The translations under genes and the position numbers were made by a program. Below the pieces are notes generated by a model that did not search any database, had not been told where the DNA came from, and saw only the letters and a program-made list of their open reading frames with translations. A stretch of DNA of 64,000 bases, taken from contig CALAWP010000005.1 of assembly GCA_937895345.1 (NCBI GenBank), positions 9,328 through 73,327 of the forward strand. Direction: 5' to 3'. Origin of the DNA: an uncultured Paenibacillus sp. GTDB taxonomy: Bacteria > Bacillota > Bacilli > Paenibacillales > Paenibacillaceae. Of the stretch, positions 1 through 9,151 are shown one piece after another (the stretch's first letter is position 1; every line of letters starts with the position of its first letter).

Positions 1-2
1 AA

Positions 3-749
3 GCGAATGCGCTGAACAACTTCAACATCCATTACGTCGTATCCGGCAAAGGGCATGTCGAGATCGACGGCGAGGCGCATGAGCTCGGTCCCGGCGACGC
101 GGTACTGTATTTCCCTCTTCAGAGGCAGCGCTACTACAGCAGCGGCGACGACCCGTGGGACGTTCGCTGGGTCCACTTTTACGGAGACGGGCTGCAGGAA
201 TATATGATCCGCCGGGGCATGCACCGAAGCCAGCTATGGTCGCTCCGGCCGTCCGCCGAGTGGGAGCAGGCGCACGAAAAGCTGCTTGCCGAAGCGGAAG
301 CTTGGCGCATGCTGCGCCCGCACCGCCTGTCGGCGCTGACCTATTCCTTGCTCGCCATTTTCGCGGAACAAGCGGTTCCTTGGACCGGCAATCCGTCCTC
401 CGCCGCGGCCGGCCGCATACGGGAGCTGCTGCCCCTCATGCAGGCGGAGGCGGTTCAGCCGTTCTCCCTGGACAGATGGGCGAAGCTGGCCGGCGTCAGC
501 ACGCATCATTTTTGCAAGCTGTTCCGCCGGACGATGGAAATGACGCCGATGGATTTCGTTACCCGCTGCCGCCTGCAAACGGCAAAGCAATGGCTGCTGG
601 AAAGGCGTTCCGACACGATCGGCCGAATCGCCGCGGAAGCGGGCTACCCGAGCGTCAGTTATTTTAATAAACGGTTTATGGAGCACGAGGGGATGACGCC
701 GACGGAATACAGGCAGTTGTTCGGCAAAGCGGCCGACGGGGAGAATTAG
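3..749 (+). CDS. AraC-family transcriptional regulator (5' truncated by window edge)
   Basis: The reading frame is already open at the window edge, so the N-terminus is missing. The first part reads as a cupin-like AraC sugar-binding domain (FNIHYVVSGKGHVEIDGE, then a LGPGDAVLYFP turn and WVHFYGDG). The last 100 residues form the two helix-turn-helix units of the family: SLDRWAKLAGVSTHHFCKLFRR and IGRIAAEAGYPSVSYFNKRF, ending in MTPTEYRQLF. Such proteins bind a small ligand, often a sugar, and control nearby catabolic genes; the partner gene is probably outside the window. A GC-rich inverted repeat at 771-802 lies between this gene and the converging DUF1801 remnant and may act as a weak terminator. 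Confidence 0.9.
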   Translation, partial: ANALNNFNIHYVVSGKGHVEIDGEAHELGPGDAVLYFPLQRQRYYSSGDDPWDVRWVHFYGDGLQEYMIRRGMHRSQLWSLRPSAEWEQAHEKLLAEAEAWRMLRPHRLSALTYSLLAIFAEQAVPWTGNPSSAAAGRIRELLPLMQAEAVQPFSLDRWAKLAGVSTHHFCKLFRRTMEMTPMDFVTRCRLQTAKQWLLERRSDTIGRIAAEAGYPSVSYFNKRFMEHEGMTPTEYRQLFGKAADGEN

Positions 750-808
750 AGAGGACAGTCGGGAGAAATAAGCCGGCCAAACGCCGACGGAGCCGGCCGG
801 CTCCGGGC

Positions 809-1239
809 TTAGTCGCGCCGCTCCGGATATTTCTCCCGCAAAAACGCGACCGATTGCGCGATCATCCGCTTCAGCACATCCAGGTCGATGTCCGCCGCCT
901 TGCTGACATAAACGCAGGCCGCACCCGTCGTATGCTTGCCCAATTGCCGAAGCAGCTCGTCCCGTCCGGGATCTCCGGGAGCAAAGTAAAGGCTGATCTT
1001 GGCTTTCCGGGGCGAAAGCCGACCAGCGGCGCGTCGCCTTCGTGGCCGGACGCATACCGGTAATGATACGAGCCGAAGCCGATAATGCTCGTCCCCCACA
1101 TCTTCGGCTCGTACCCCGTCGTTTCTTCAAACAGCGCAAGCAGCCGGTAGGCGTCCTCCTTCTTGCGGGCGTTGTCGATGTCCTCGATAAAGGCGATGAC
1201 GCTTTCGTCCGTTTCTTTCGTTTTTTGCTCGTATGCCAT
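809..1239 (-). pseudogene. DUF1801 (YdhG-like) protein, broken by one frameshift
   Basis: Two overlapping frames together give one complete DUF1801 protein of about 143 residues. The N-terminal frame starts at 1239 (MAYEQKTKETDESVIAFIED) and carries the family signature EPKMWGTSIIGFGSYHYRYASG up to PLVGF. The C-terminal frame resumes with SPRKAKISLYF and continues through GKHTTGAACVYVSK to the stop at 809. One extra base in the short A run at 1015-1017 restores the family sequence exactly (GFSPRKAKISLYF), so this is either a recent one-base deletion or a sequencing error. DUF1801 proteins are small and poorly characterised. The start has a good ribosome site (AGGAGGTATTCC before ATG). Confidence 0.8.
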
Positions 1240-1305
1240 CGGAATACCTCCTGTTCGCTTCGGCTGCGCAGGCCGCAGCAGCCGTCTGCAGAAAGTATTA
1301 TACCA

Positions 1306-2874
1306 TCAAGTGCGCGCCTTTCGTTGAAAGAACGACAGCTTCTTCTTTTCCCTATGCTTGTCCGCCGTTTTGTCCGCTTTGGGGCTTGCGGAGCGGCCGG
1401 CCCTGTCGCGTTCGGCATGGAACGACTTCAGCAAGCCGATCGTCATGACGATCAGAATGAGACCGAGCGGCAAAGCGCTGACGATAATCGCGGTCTGAAA
1501 GCCCGGAAGTCCTCCCGACGCCAGCAATACGGCCGCTGAGGCCGATAGGATAATTCCCCAAATAAATATGACGGCGGTGGACGGCTGCAGGCTTCCGTTC
1601 GTCGTTTGCATGCCCAGAACAAACGTTGCGGAATCCGCCGACGTAATAAAAAACATCGCAATCAAAAATAACGTTACGATCGTAAGCAGCAGCGTGAGAG
1701 GCAAGTGCTCGTAGACATAGAACAACGCCGTCTCCAGGCTTTGCCCCGAGACATTCAGGCCAAGGTTGTATTCCATATGGATGGCCGTGCCGCCAAAGAC
1801 GGCAAACCATATTGCGCAGACAACAGTTGGAATAATCAGAACCGCGACGACAAACTCCCGTACGGTTCTCCCTTTCGATACGCGCGCGATAAACGTGCCG
1901 ACAAAAGGAGCCCAGGCGATCCACCATGCCCAGTAAAAAATCGTCCAAGCCTGCAGCCACGCCGCGGTTTGCGGATTGAAAGGAGCGAGCCGGGTGCCCA
2001 TTACAATCATGTTTTGCACGTATTCGCCAAAGGTCGTCGTCAGCAAATCGAGCAAAAATACCGTAGGCGCCAGAACAAACATCAGGATCAGCAGCAGTAC
2101 CGCCAAGCCCATGTTGGCATTGCTTAAATATTTGATGCCGCGTTTTACGCCGGTGCCCGCCGATGCGATAAACAGCACGGTAACGATCGCGATAATGATC
2201 ATTTGAACGCCCAGATTGTTCGGCAAGCCGGTCAAATACTGCAGCCCGCTGTTGATTTGCGAGGCGCCCAGTCCGAGCGAGGCGGCTACCCCGAACAGCG
2301 TGGCCATAACGGCCACCGTGTCGATTACCGTCCCGAGCGGACCTTTGATCCGGTCGCCCAACAGCGGATACAGCGTGACGCTGATCAGTCCCGGAAGCCC
2401 CTTGCGGAATTTGTAGTAGGCCAGCGACAGCGCAATGACCGCATAGATGGCCCAGGCATGAAATCCCCAATGCAAATAAGTATACCGAAGGGCGGTTCTG
2501 GCCGCTTCCCCCGTCCCTCCTTCGCCGACCGGCGGGCTCGCAAAGTGGGAAATGGGCTCGGATACGCCGAAAAACATCAGCCCGATCCCCATCCCTGCGC
2601 TGAACAGCATCGCAAACCAGGTCGGACGATTGAAATCGGGCTTGTCCTCCTCTTTGCCCAGCTTGATATTGCCGTAACGGCTGAAGACAAGGAACAATGC
2701 GAAGAAAAGAAAATACGTCGCCGACAATTGAAAAAACCAGCCGAAGTTTTGAAGGAAAAACGACTGCAGTACGTTCATCGTCGCTTTAAGCCCTTCCGGC
2801 CAAACGGCCCCCCACAGCACGAAAATTCCGGATAAGACCAAAGAAATCCAAAATACGCGCGTCACATTTTTCAT
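1306..2874 (-). CDS. BCCT-family betaine/choline/carnitine-type transporter
   Basis: Sodium- or proton-coupled uptake of a trimethylammonium compatible solute (glycine betaine, choline or carnitine) is the usual role of this family, serving osmoprotection. The family core is present: GMGIGLMFFGVSEPISH, the tryptophan-rich helix WTIFYWAWWIAWAPFVGTFI followed by ARVSKGRTVREF, and FFITSADSATFVLGM. About twelve membrane segments can be traced, with a short basic C-terminal tail. The frame is open to a GTG at 2910, but the ATG at 2874 has an AGGAGG eleven bases upstream and begins right before the first hydrophobic segment, giving 522 residues, normal for BCCT. The substrate cannot be fixed from sequence alone. 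Confidence 0.93.
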   Translation of the reverse strand: MKNVTRVFWISLVLSGIFVLWGAVWPEGLKATMNVLQSFFLQNFGWFFQLSATYFLFFALFLVFSRYGNIKLGKEEDKPDFNRPTWFAMLFSAGMGIGLMFFGVSEPISHFASPPVGEGGTGEAARTALRYTYLHWGFHAWAIYAVIALSLAYYKFRKGLPGLISVTLYPLLGDRIKGPLGTVIDTVAVMATLFGVAASLGLGASQINSGLQYLTGLPNNLGVQMIIIAIVTVLFIASAGTGVKRGIKYLSNANMGLAVLLLILMFVLAPTVFLLDLLTTTFGEYVQNMIVMGTRLAPFNPQTAAWLQAWTIFYWAWWIAWAPFVGTFIARVSKGRTVREFVVAVLIIPTVVCAIWFAVFGGTAIHMEYNLGLNVSGQSLETALFYVYEHLPLTLLLTIVTLFLIAMFFITSADSATFVLGMQTTNGSLQPSTAVIFIWGIILSASAAVLLASGGLPGFQTAIIVSALPLGLILIVMTIGLLKSFHAERDRAGRSASPKADKTADKHREKKKLSFFQRKART

Positions 2875-2930
2875 ACCGGACTCAGCCTCCTCTTCATCCA
2901 GTTTTTTCACATTGCGCGCGAATTATGTAC

Positions 2931-2974
2931 GCCAAGCCATAAACTTCGCCGCGCGGCGAAGTTTATGGCTTGGC
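2931..2974. repeat. Perfect 44-bp palindrome
   Basis: The two 22-base halves are exact reverse complements with no loop (half-site begins GCCAAGCCATAAAC and ends CGCCGC). It lies between the stop of the epimerase gene (2985) and the start of the BCCT gene, both on the minus strand. There is no U-run on the minus-strand exit (GTACATAATTCG), and GTTTATTTCT on the plus side, so it is not a typical terminator for the upstream gene. It could be a cruciform, a protein-binding site for the BCCT promoter, or a processed hairpin between two transcripts. Confidence 0.75.
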
Positions 2975-2984
2975 GTTTATTTCT

Positions 2985-3923
2985 CTACATCAAGCTTTGA
3001 ACATATTCGATTTCCCGCTTCAATCCTTCGTCCAGCCCGGTCTTCGGCGAATAGCCGAGCAGCTTCCGGGCTTTGGATATATCTGCCCACGTATGCATCG
3101 GCTCCCCCTTCAGCCCCCCGGCCCGGATCGTATGCGCCCGCAAGCCGGTCAGCTTCTCCAGCTTGGCGATCACGTCCCGGATCGTCGCCCGTTCCGTTCC
3201 GCCAATGTTGATCGTCTCCCCAACCAGGTCCGGTTGGTCCCCGGCCGCAAACGTCGCCGCCACGCAATCGTCCACATAGGTAAAATCTCTGGACTGCCGC
3301 CCGTCGCCGTAAAGGGTGATCGGACGGCCGTTCAGCAGCTGCCGGATAAACCGGTGGAACGCCATGTCCTCCCGCTGACGCGGCCCGTATACGGTAAAAT
3401 ACCGCAATACGACGACGGGAACGCCTTCGTTGCGCCGATACACATGACACAGCTGCTCTCCCGTGAACTTCGTCACGCCGTACGGCGACAGCGGCGAAGG
3501 AACGGCCTCCTCGGAAACCATCCCGGCCTGATCGCCGTAAACGGACGAAGTCGAAGCGTAGATCAGCCTTCGAATGCGCGTCCCCTTGCACGCCTCCAGC
3601 AGCCGCTGCGTAGCGCCGATGTTGCTGCGCATGTAAGCTTCAAAATCGGAGCCCCAGCTGCTTCTTACTCCCGGTATGCCGGCCAAATGATATACGACGT
3701 CCGCTCCTTCCAGCAACGCGCTCCAATCCATATCCGCCATGTCGCGCTCTACGAGCGAGAACCGGGGATGGGCGAGCGCTTCCGTCAAATGTCTCGTCTG
3801 AATCCGCCGCAGCTCTTCCCTCACCAGCGCGTCTACGCCGGCAACTTCATGGCCGGCCTCCAGCAGCCTGTCGCATAAATGCGAGCCGATAAATCCGGCC
3901 GCTCCCGTGACGACGATTCTCAT
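2985..3923 (-). CDS. NAD-dependent epimerase, UDP-glucuronate/UDP-glucose 4-epimerase type
   Basis: Extended short-chain dehydrogenase/reductase that inverts a sugar-nucleotide carbon through a keto intermediate on bound NAD. The Rossmann motif VTGAAGFIGSHL is at residues 5-16, the catalytic serine region is YASTSSVYGD, and the YxxxK pair sits in SPYGVTKFTGE. The stretch RYFTVYGPRQREDMAFHRF is typical of UDP-glucuronate epimerase-like proteins found beside Ugd, so UDP-glucuronate to UDP-galacturonate is the most likely reaction. The start at 3923 overlaps the ugd stop by four bases (ATGA), implying translational coupling; the longer open frame upstream is only shadow. UDP-glucose 4-epimerase or a decarboxylase are the alternatives. 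312 residues. Confidence 0.88.
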   Translation of the reverse strand: MRIVVTGAAGFIGSHLCDRLLEAGHEVAGVDALVREELRRIQTRHLTEALAHPRFSLVERDMADMDWSALLEGADVVYHLAGIPGVRSSWGSDFEAYMRSNIGATQRLLEACKGTRIRRLIYASTSSVYGDQAGMVSEEAVPSPLSPYGVTKFTGEQLCHVYRRNEGVPVVVLRYFTVYGPRQREDMAFHRFIRQLLNGRPITLYGDGRQSRDFTYVDDCVAATFAAGDQPDLVGETINIGGTERATIRDVIAKLEKLTGLRAHTIRAGGLKGEPMHTWADISKARKLLGYSPKTGLDEGLKREIEYVQSLM

Positions 3924-5203
3924 GGCCGACCGACTCCCGCATAACGAAGTCCCGCCTGCTCCACCATTCTCCGGTCCAACACGTTGCGTCCATCCAATAT
4001 CGTTATGCCGCGCATCCGCGCCTTCACTTCCTTCCAATCGCTTTCAACAAATTGCCGCCATCCCGTCGCAATGACGAGAGCGTCGGCTCCCTCCGCCGCC
4101 TCCAGCGCCGACCCGCGCCAAGCAACGCCCTCTATCCGGGGCGAGACGAGCGGATCGAACGCCTGTACGGCGCAGCCCGTACGTCTTAGCCGGCCGATGA
4201 GGGCGATAGCTTGCGATTCCCGGATGTCGTCCGTATTTTCCTTGAACGAGGCTCCCCATACGGCTATGACCGACACCGGAGAAAGCGGCCCGATCGATTG
4301 CTCCAGCTTCGCGACGTAGACATCGGGCTGCGTGGCGTTGACGCGTTCCGCCGAACGGAGCAGCTCCATGTCAATGCCCCGCACAGAGGCGGCTCCGATC
4401 AGCGCGCTCACGTCCTTGGGCAGGCACGAGCCGCCGTAACCGATGCCCGCCTGCAAAAATTTGCCGCCGATTCTGCCGTCCATGCCAACGCCTTCGGCAA
4501 CCTTGACGATATCGGCGCCAAACGCTTCGCAAGCCCTCGCCAATTCGTTCACGAACGACAGCTTGACGGCAAGAAACGCGTTGGAGCCGTATTTGATCAG
4601 TTCGGCGTCCGTTCTCCCCGTTACCAGCACCGGCGCCTCGATGCCGTTGTACAATTCGCGCACGCGTCCGGCGGCTTCGGCATTGGACGCTCCGATGACG
4701 ATCCGGTCGGGGTGAAAGGAATCGTGCAGCGCCGTGCCTTCCCGCAAAAATTCCGGGTTGGACACGACGTCGAAACGGTCTGCCGGCACTCCGTTTTCGA
4801 GCATAAACGATTCGGCCCAGTCCCCGGTGCCGGGCGGAACCGTGCTTTTGATTACGATCGTTTTGCGATCGCCTATCTCCGAGCATATATCGAGCAATAC
4901 GTTTCTAACATGCGACAAATCGGCGCTGCCGTCCTCGGCCGGAGGCGTGCCGACGGCGATCATGACCAGCTCGTGTCCGGCGATGCCGGCCATAACGTCC
5001 GTGCCGAACGACAACGTGCCGCCCAGCCTGTGACGGGCGACCAGCTCCTCCAGCCCCGGCTCGTAGATCGGAACGGTTCCGTCATTTAATGCGTCGATCT
5101 TCCGTTGATCGAGGTCGACGCATCGGACCTTATGGCCGAGCTCCGCCAGGACCGCCGCCGTCGTCAGTCCTACATATCCCGCTCCCGCAATGCAAATGTT
5201 CAT
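3920..5203 (-). CDS. ugd: UDP-glucose 6-dehydrogenase
   Basis: Oxidises UDP-glucose to UDP-glucuronate with two NAD, supplying acidic sugars for teichuronic acid or exopolysaccharide. The NAD-binding fold opens the protein (MNICIAGAGYVGLTTAAVLAELGH). IKSTVPPGTGD and SNPEFLREGTALHD follow, and the catalytic cysteine is in GIGYGGSCLPKD. The C-terminal domain has VSVIAVWGASFKENTDDIRES. At 427 residues it is a normal length. The ATG at 5203 is preceded by AGGAGAGG. It is first in a two-gene operon with the overlapping epimerase, so the pair would make UDP-glucuronate and then its epimer. No glycosyltransferase lies next to it in this window. Confidence 0.96.
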   Translation of the reverse strand: MNICIAGAGYVGLTTAAVLAELGHKVRCVDLDQRKIDALNDGTVPIYEPGLEELVARHRLGGTLSFGTDVMAGIAGHELVMIAVGTPPAEDGSADLSHVRNVLLDICSEIGDRKTIVIKSTVPPGTGDWAESFMLENGVPADRFDVVSNPEFLREGTALHDSFHPDRIVIGASNAEAAGRVRELYNGIEAPVLVTGRTDAELIKYGSNAFLAVKLSFVNELARACEAFGADIVKVAEGVGMDGRIGGKFLQAGIGYGGSCLPKDVSALIGAASVRGIDMELLRSAERVNATQPDVYVAKLEQSIGPLSPVSVIAVWGASFKENTDDIRESQAIALIGRLRRTGCAVQAFDPLVSPRIEGVAWRGSALEAAEGADALVIATGWRQFVESDWKEVKARMRGITILDGRNVLDRRMVEQAGLRYAGVGRP

Positions 5204-5430
5204 GTAGCCGCATCCTCTCCTGACAACATGCTGTAAACTATCATGTGCGGAGCGGTCGCAAGAAGAAACGGCGTTTATCGGGGTGCCCTTTACAAAACAT
5301 TAGGAAAATCGCCTCGGTCGAGCCCGATTGCGGGGGGGACAAAGCAGCCGCGAATGCTTTATGGTAGAATGGCTGTAAACGTACAACTATCCCGGGCGGC
5401 CCGCTCCGCTCTTGCGCAAGGAGAAGAGGC

Positions 5431-6708
5431 ATGAAATCTGTCATCCGTACCGGAATCGTATTGGCTCTCGTCTGTTTGACGGCCGCAGGCTGCGGCAAAG
5501 GCGGCGCTCCCGCTCCAAGCGATGCGCCCCAAGGAAACCCGAACGCCGGCATTGGGCAGCCCTCCCGCGAACCGGACGAAGCGCCCGCCCCTTCCCCGAC
5601 GGAAGCCGCCGATCCGATCGCGCGGCAAATCGACGGCATGACCGATGAACAGAAGATAGGCCAGCTGCTGATCGTCGGGCTGGAAGGCACGAAGATGGAC
5701 GCCGATACCCGCAAAATGATTGAGGAGCACCGCGTCGGCGGGTTCATTCTGTACCGCGACAATATCGATTCGGCGGACCAGACCGTGCAGCTGCTCAACC
5801 AATTGAAGGCCGCCAACGGAGCGGAAGGCATCCCGCTGTGGCTAAGCGTCGACCAGGAGGGCGGACGCGTCAGCCGCATGCCGGCGGAGGTGGCGAAGAC
5901 GCCTTCCGCCGGCGCGATCGGACAATACGGCGATCCGCAGCTGACTTACGACCTCGCCCTCGCCACGGGCGAGGCTCTCGCGGAGCTCGGCTTCAACCTG
6001 AACTTCGCGCCGGTGCTCGATATCGACAGCAATCCCGACAATCCGGTCATCGGGGACCGGTCGTTCGGGTCGGACGCCGAAACGGTCATCCTGCATGGAC
6101 TGGAAACGATGAACGGACTGCGAGCGGCGGGCGTCGCCCCGGTCGTCAAACATTTTCCCGGACATGGCGATACGGACGTCGATTCGCACAAGGCGCTGCC
6201 CGTCGTCCGCAAATCGGTCGAACAGCTGCGCGAGCTTGAGCTTCAGCCGTTTGCCGAAGCGATCCGCGAAGGGGCGGACGCCGTCATGGTGGCCCATCTG
6301 CTTATACCCGCTCTGGACGAGCGTTACCCCGCATCCTTGTCGGAAGCGACGATTACCGGGCTGCTGCGCGGAGAGCTCGGCTTTGACGGCGTCGTCATGA
6401 CGGACGATATGACGATGGGCGGCATCGTCAACGACTACGAGATCGGGGAGGCGGCGGTCTTGTCCGTTCTGGCGGGGACGGATATCGTATTGGTCGGACA
6501 TGGGAACAAACGCCAGGAGGCCGTGCTGAACGCCTTGAAGGAAGCGGTCGACGACGGACGCATCAGCGAAGAACGGCTCGACGAAAGCGTCGCCCGCGTG
6601 TTGAGGTTCAAAAAAAGCAACGGACTCGGCAGCGAGCCCGTTGCTTCGGCGGATGTGGACTCCATCAACGAAACGATTCGTTTCGCCACGGAGAAGATGT
6701 TGCGCTAG
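5431..6708 (+). CDS. GH3 beta-N-acetylhexosaminidase lipoprotein (NagZ-like)
   Basis: Glycoside hydrolase family 3 enzyme expected to release N-acetylglucosamine from muropeptides or chitin-type glycans on the outside of the cell. A lipoprotein signal leads the protein, with lipobox LTAAGC and modified cysteine at residue 23, then a Pro/Ala/Glu-rich spacer to about residue 65. The NagZ signature KHFPGHGDTDVDSH carries the catalytic His/Asp pair, preceded by NFAPVLDIDSNPDNPVIGDRS and followed by FDGVVMTDDMTMGGI with the nucleophile aspartate. GGAGAAGAGGC gives the ribosome site. At 425 residues it matches single-domain NagZ rather than the two-domain Bacillus enzyme. The neighbouring ROK kinase converges on it. 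Confidence 0.92.
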   Translation: MKSVIRTGIVLALVCLTAAGCGKGGAPAPSDAPQGNPNAGIGQPSREPDEAPAPSPTEAADPIARQIDGMTDEQKIGQLLIVGLEGTKMDADTRKMIEEHRVGGFILYRDNIDSADQTVQLLNQLKAANGAEGIPLWLSVDQEGGRVSRMPAEVAKTPSAGAIGQYGDPQLTYDLALATGEALAELGFNLNFAPVLDIDSNPDNPVIGDRSFGSDAETVILHGLETMNGLRAAGVAPVVKHFPGHGDTDVDSHKALPVVRKSVEQLRELELQPFAEAIREGADAVMVAHLLIPALDERYPASLSEATITGLLRGELGFDGVVMTDDMTMGGIVNDYEIGEAAVLSVLAGTDIVLVGHGNKRQEAVLNALKEAVDDGRISEERLDESVARVLRFKKSNGLGSEPVASADVDSINETIRFATEKMLR

Positions 6709-6737
6709 CCATCCAATTGACGGCATCAATGACAAAC

Positions 6738-6776
6738 GGGCCGCCTTCGACATGCTCGTCATGCCGGAGGCGGCCC
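6738..6776. terminator. Hairpin between convergent GH3 and ROK genes
   Basis: Arms GGGCCGCCT and AGGCGGCCC pair perfectly, with an inner loop that can extend through CATG-type pairing. It sits exactly between two converging stops. No strong U-run follows in either direction, so termination efficiency is uncertain. Confidence 0.5.
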
Positions 6777-6793
6777 GCGCGGCCGTTATACGG

Positions 6794-7675
6794 TTAATTC
6801 GATTCGCGAAGAGCCCGCAAGCCAAGCGCCAACGCCCCGCTTAATCCCGCATTGTCGCCGAGTCCCGGCGGCACGATGTAATGATCGATGCCTTCCTTGA
6901 CCGGCAGGGCCTGCACATAACCGTTCAGAATCGTTTGGACCTGCTCCCGGATCATCGGAAACAGCTGCAGCTGATGCATAACCCCGCCGCCCAAAATAAT
7001 TTTTTTCGGCGACAGCAGCAGGATCGTGTTGGATACCGCTTGAGCAATGTAATAGGCTTCCAGCTTCCAGGCGGGATGATCCGGCGCCAGCTCGCTGCCT
7101 TTCATTCCCCATCTCCGTTCGATGGCGGGTCCCGCCGCTATCCCTTCCAGGCAATCTCCGTGATACGGGCAAAATCCTTCATACTTGTCATCGGGATGCT
7201 TGCGTACGTACACATGGCCGCCCTCCGGATGCAGCATGCCGTGAATAAGCTTGCCTTCCGCATAGACGCCGACTCCGACTCCCGTCCCGATCGTATAATA
7301 GACGCAGCTGTCGAGACCTTGGGCGCTGCCCCACGTCGCCTCGCCGAGCGCGGCGGCGTTGACGTCCGTGTCCCAGCCGAACGGCACGTCAAACCGCCGC
7401 TTCATCTCGCCCAAAAAGTCAAAGTTCGACCAGCCCGGCTTGGGCGTCGTCGTGACATGCCCGTACTGCGGGCTCGACGGATCGATATCGATCGGGCCGA
7501 ACGTGCCGATGCCGATCGCTTCCGGCTGCTTGTCCTTGAAATAGTCCGCCATCCGCTCGATCGCCTCCGCCGGCTGCCCCGTCGGAAAGCTGATGCGGTC
7601 TGCAATGTCACCGTTTTCGTTGCCGATGCCGCAAACGATCTTCGTTCCGCCGGCTTCGATAGCCCCAATTCTCAT
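6794..7675 (-). CDS. ROK-family fructokinase
   Basis: ATP-dependent sugar kinase, most like the Bacillus fructokinases ScrK/GmuE that phosphorylate fructose (or mannose) in the cytosol. The N-terminal ATP site reads GAIEAGGTKIVCGIGNENG, the sugar site has DTDVNAAALGEATWG and YYTIGTGVGVGVY, and the ROK zinc motif is HPEGGHVYVRKHPDD followed by GFCPYHGDCLEG. The C-terminal part contains PKKIILGGGVMHQ. Length (293 aa) is typical. It is a single gene, followed by the GH3 lipoprotein in convergent orientation. Its sugar cannot be fixed further from sequence. Confidence 0.92.
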   Translation of the reverse strand: MRIGAIEAGGTKIVCGIGNENGDIADRISFPTGQPAEAIERMADYFKDKQPEAIGIGTFGPIDIDPSSPQYGHVTTTPKPGWSNFDFLGEMKRRFDVPFGWDTDVNAAALGEATWGSAQGLDSCVYYTIGTGVGVGVYAEGKLIHGMLHPEGGHVYVRKHPDDKYEGFCPYHGDCLEGIAAGPAIERRWGMKGSELAPDHPAWKLEAYYIAQAVSNTILLLSPKKIILGGGVMHQLQLFPMIREQVQTILNGYVQALPVKEGIDHYIVPPGLGDNAGLSGALALGLRALRESN

Positions 7676-7777
7676 TATGCCGTTTTCCCCCTCTGTAACA
7701 GGCGATGCCTATGACGATTCACGGCCCATTATACCATAACCGAATGCCGGCATATAGAAGTTTTAACGAGCATTCGG

Positions 7778-9151
7778 CTAGGTCCGGTCCGGCACGAGGC
7801 GTTCCGCCAAATAATCGACGATATGCATCGCCTCCATCTTGAACGGCGGCTTATGCTTCTCGATGCCCAGCTTCATCTGCAGCAGGCAGCCCGGATTGCT
7901 GGTCAGCATATAGCGGGCGTTCGTGCGGGACGCATGCTCCATCTTGTGCTCCAACAGCTGCCCCGCCATCTCCGGCTGCGTGACATTGTAGATGCCGGCC
8001 GATCCGCAGCAGCGGTCGGCTTCCTTCATCTCGACGAAGCGCGCGCCCCGAACGGCGGACATGAGCTGCCGCGGCGCGCCCGAGCTTTTCATCACATTGC
8101 GCAAGTGGCACGAGTCCTGATACGTAATGTCGCATTCGCCGGCCGCCGCAGCTGCCGGTTCCGCGAACGCGGGCACGCGCCCCTTCTCGACGATCAGGCG
8201 GCTCACGTCGACGACCCGGTCCGCAAACCAGACGGCGTCTTCGCGAAGCCCTTCATCGGCCTCTCCATGCATCAGATGACCGTATTCCACGAGCAGCGCG
8301 CCGCAGCCGCCCGCGTTGGAGGCGATATAATCGATTCCGGCCTCCTTGAACGCGCGGATATTGGCTCGGGCCAGCTCTCTCGCCTGGTCCATCTCCCCGG
8401 AATGCGCATGCAGCGCCCCGCAGCAAACTTGCGAATTCGGAATGACAACGTCAAATCCCGCTTCCGACAGCAGCTTGACCGTATTGACGTTCGTCTCCGC
8501 GAACATGACGTCCATGATGCAGCCTCTGAACAGGGCGACCCGCGCAATCGGCTCGCCTTTGGCCGGATAATATTCGCCCAGCCGCTCGACCACGCCTTTG
8601 GAGGACGCTTCCGGCAAAATCGCCTCCATCTCCCGCAGATGGCGGGGGAACAGCTTCATCATACCCGTCCCTCTGGCCAGCCGCTGCAAGCCGGATTTCT
8701 GGTAAAAGCGGAGCGAACCTCCGAGCGCTTTCATGGCTCCCCGTTTCGGGAACAATCCTTTGAAAGCCGCCGCCCGCAGCCCCTTCACCGGCAAACTGTG
8801 CTCCGCATGGTCCTCGATGGCGTCCCGCGCCTGCTCGATCAGCTGGCCGTATTTGACGTCGGCCGGACAGACCGGCTCGCACGCCCGGCAGCCGAGGCAA
8901 TGATTCATCTGATCCTGAAACGCCTGGTCCGGATCCATCAACCCGTCGGCGACCGCCTTCATCAAGGCAATCCGGCCTCGGGGAGATTCCGGCTCCAGCC
9001 CCGTCTCCCGGAAGGTCGGACAGGCCGGCAGGCAAAATCCGCAGCGCATGCAATTCGTCAACTGGTCGTAGTCCAGCTTGTTCAACAAGCTCTGAGCCAT
9101 CGGATTCGCATGCCGGATATCCGGTTTCTTGATTGCGTTCGACTCAGCCAT
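7778..9151 (-). CDS. glcF: Glycolate oxidase iron-sulfur subunit
   Basis: Electron-transfer subunit of glycolate (or D-lactate) oxidase, passing electrons from the flavoprotein GlcD to the respiratory chain. Two [4Fe-4S] ferredoxin motifs stand near the N-terminus: CMRCGFCLPACP and CLGCRACEPVCP. Two CCG-type cysteine-rich domains follow, with VCCGALHAHSG and RCCGSAGIYNVTQPEMAG. At 457 residues it is of normal length. The start at 9151 overlaps the end of glcD by eight bases, so the two are one transcript and probably translationally coupled. A classic glcE is absent, as is common in Bacillales. Confidence 0.95.
   Translation of the reverse strand: MAESNAIKKPDIRHANPMAQSLLNKLDYDQLTNCMRCGFCLPACPTFRETGLEPESPRGRIALMKAVADGLMDPDQAFQDQMNHCLGCRACEPVCPADVKYGQLIEQARDAIEDHAEHSLPVKGLRAAAFKGLFPKRGAMKALGGSLRFYQKSGLQRLARGTGMMKLFPRHLREMEAILPEASSKGVVERLGEYYPAKGEPIARVALFRGCIMDVMFAETNVNTVKLLSEAGFDVVIPNSQVCCGALHAHSGEMDQARELARANIRAFKEAGIDYIASNAGGCGALLVEYGHLMHGEADEGLREDAVWFADRVVDVSRLIVEKGRVPAFAEPAAAAAGECDITYQDSCHLRNVMKSSGAPRQLMSAVRGARFVEMKEADRCCGSAGIYNVTQPEMAGQLLEHKMEHASRTNARYMLTSNPGCLLQMKLGIEKHKPPFKMEAMHIVDYLAERLVPDRT

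Noticed and set aside
2875..2910. Longer N-terminus for the BCCT transporter from GTG at 2910
   Set aside because: The AGGAGG for the ATG at 2874 lies inside this extension, and nothing resembling a ribosome site precedes the GTG.
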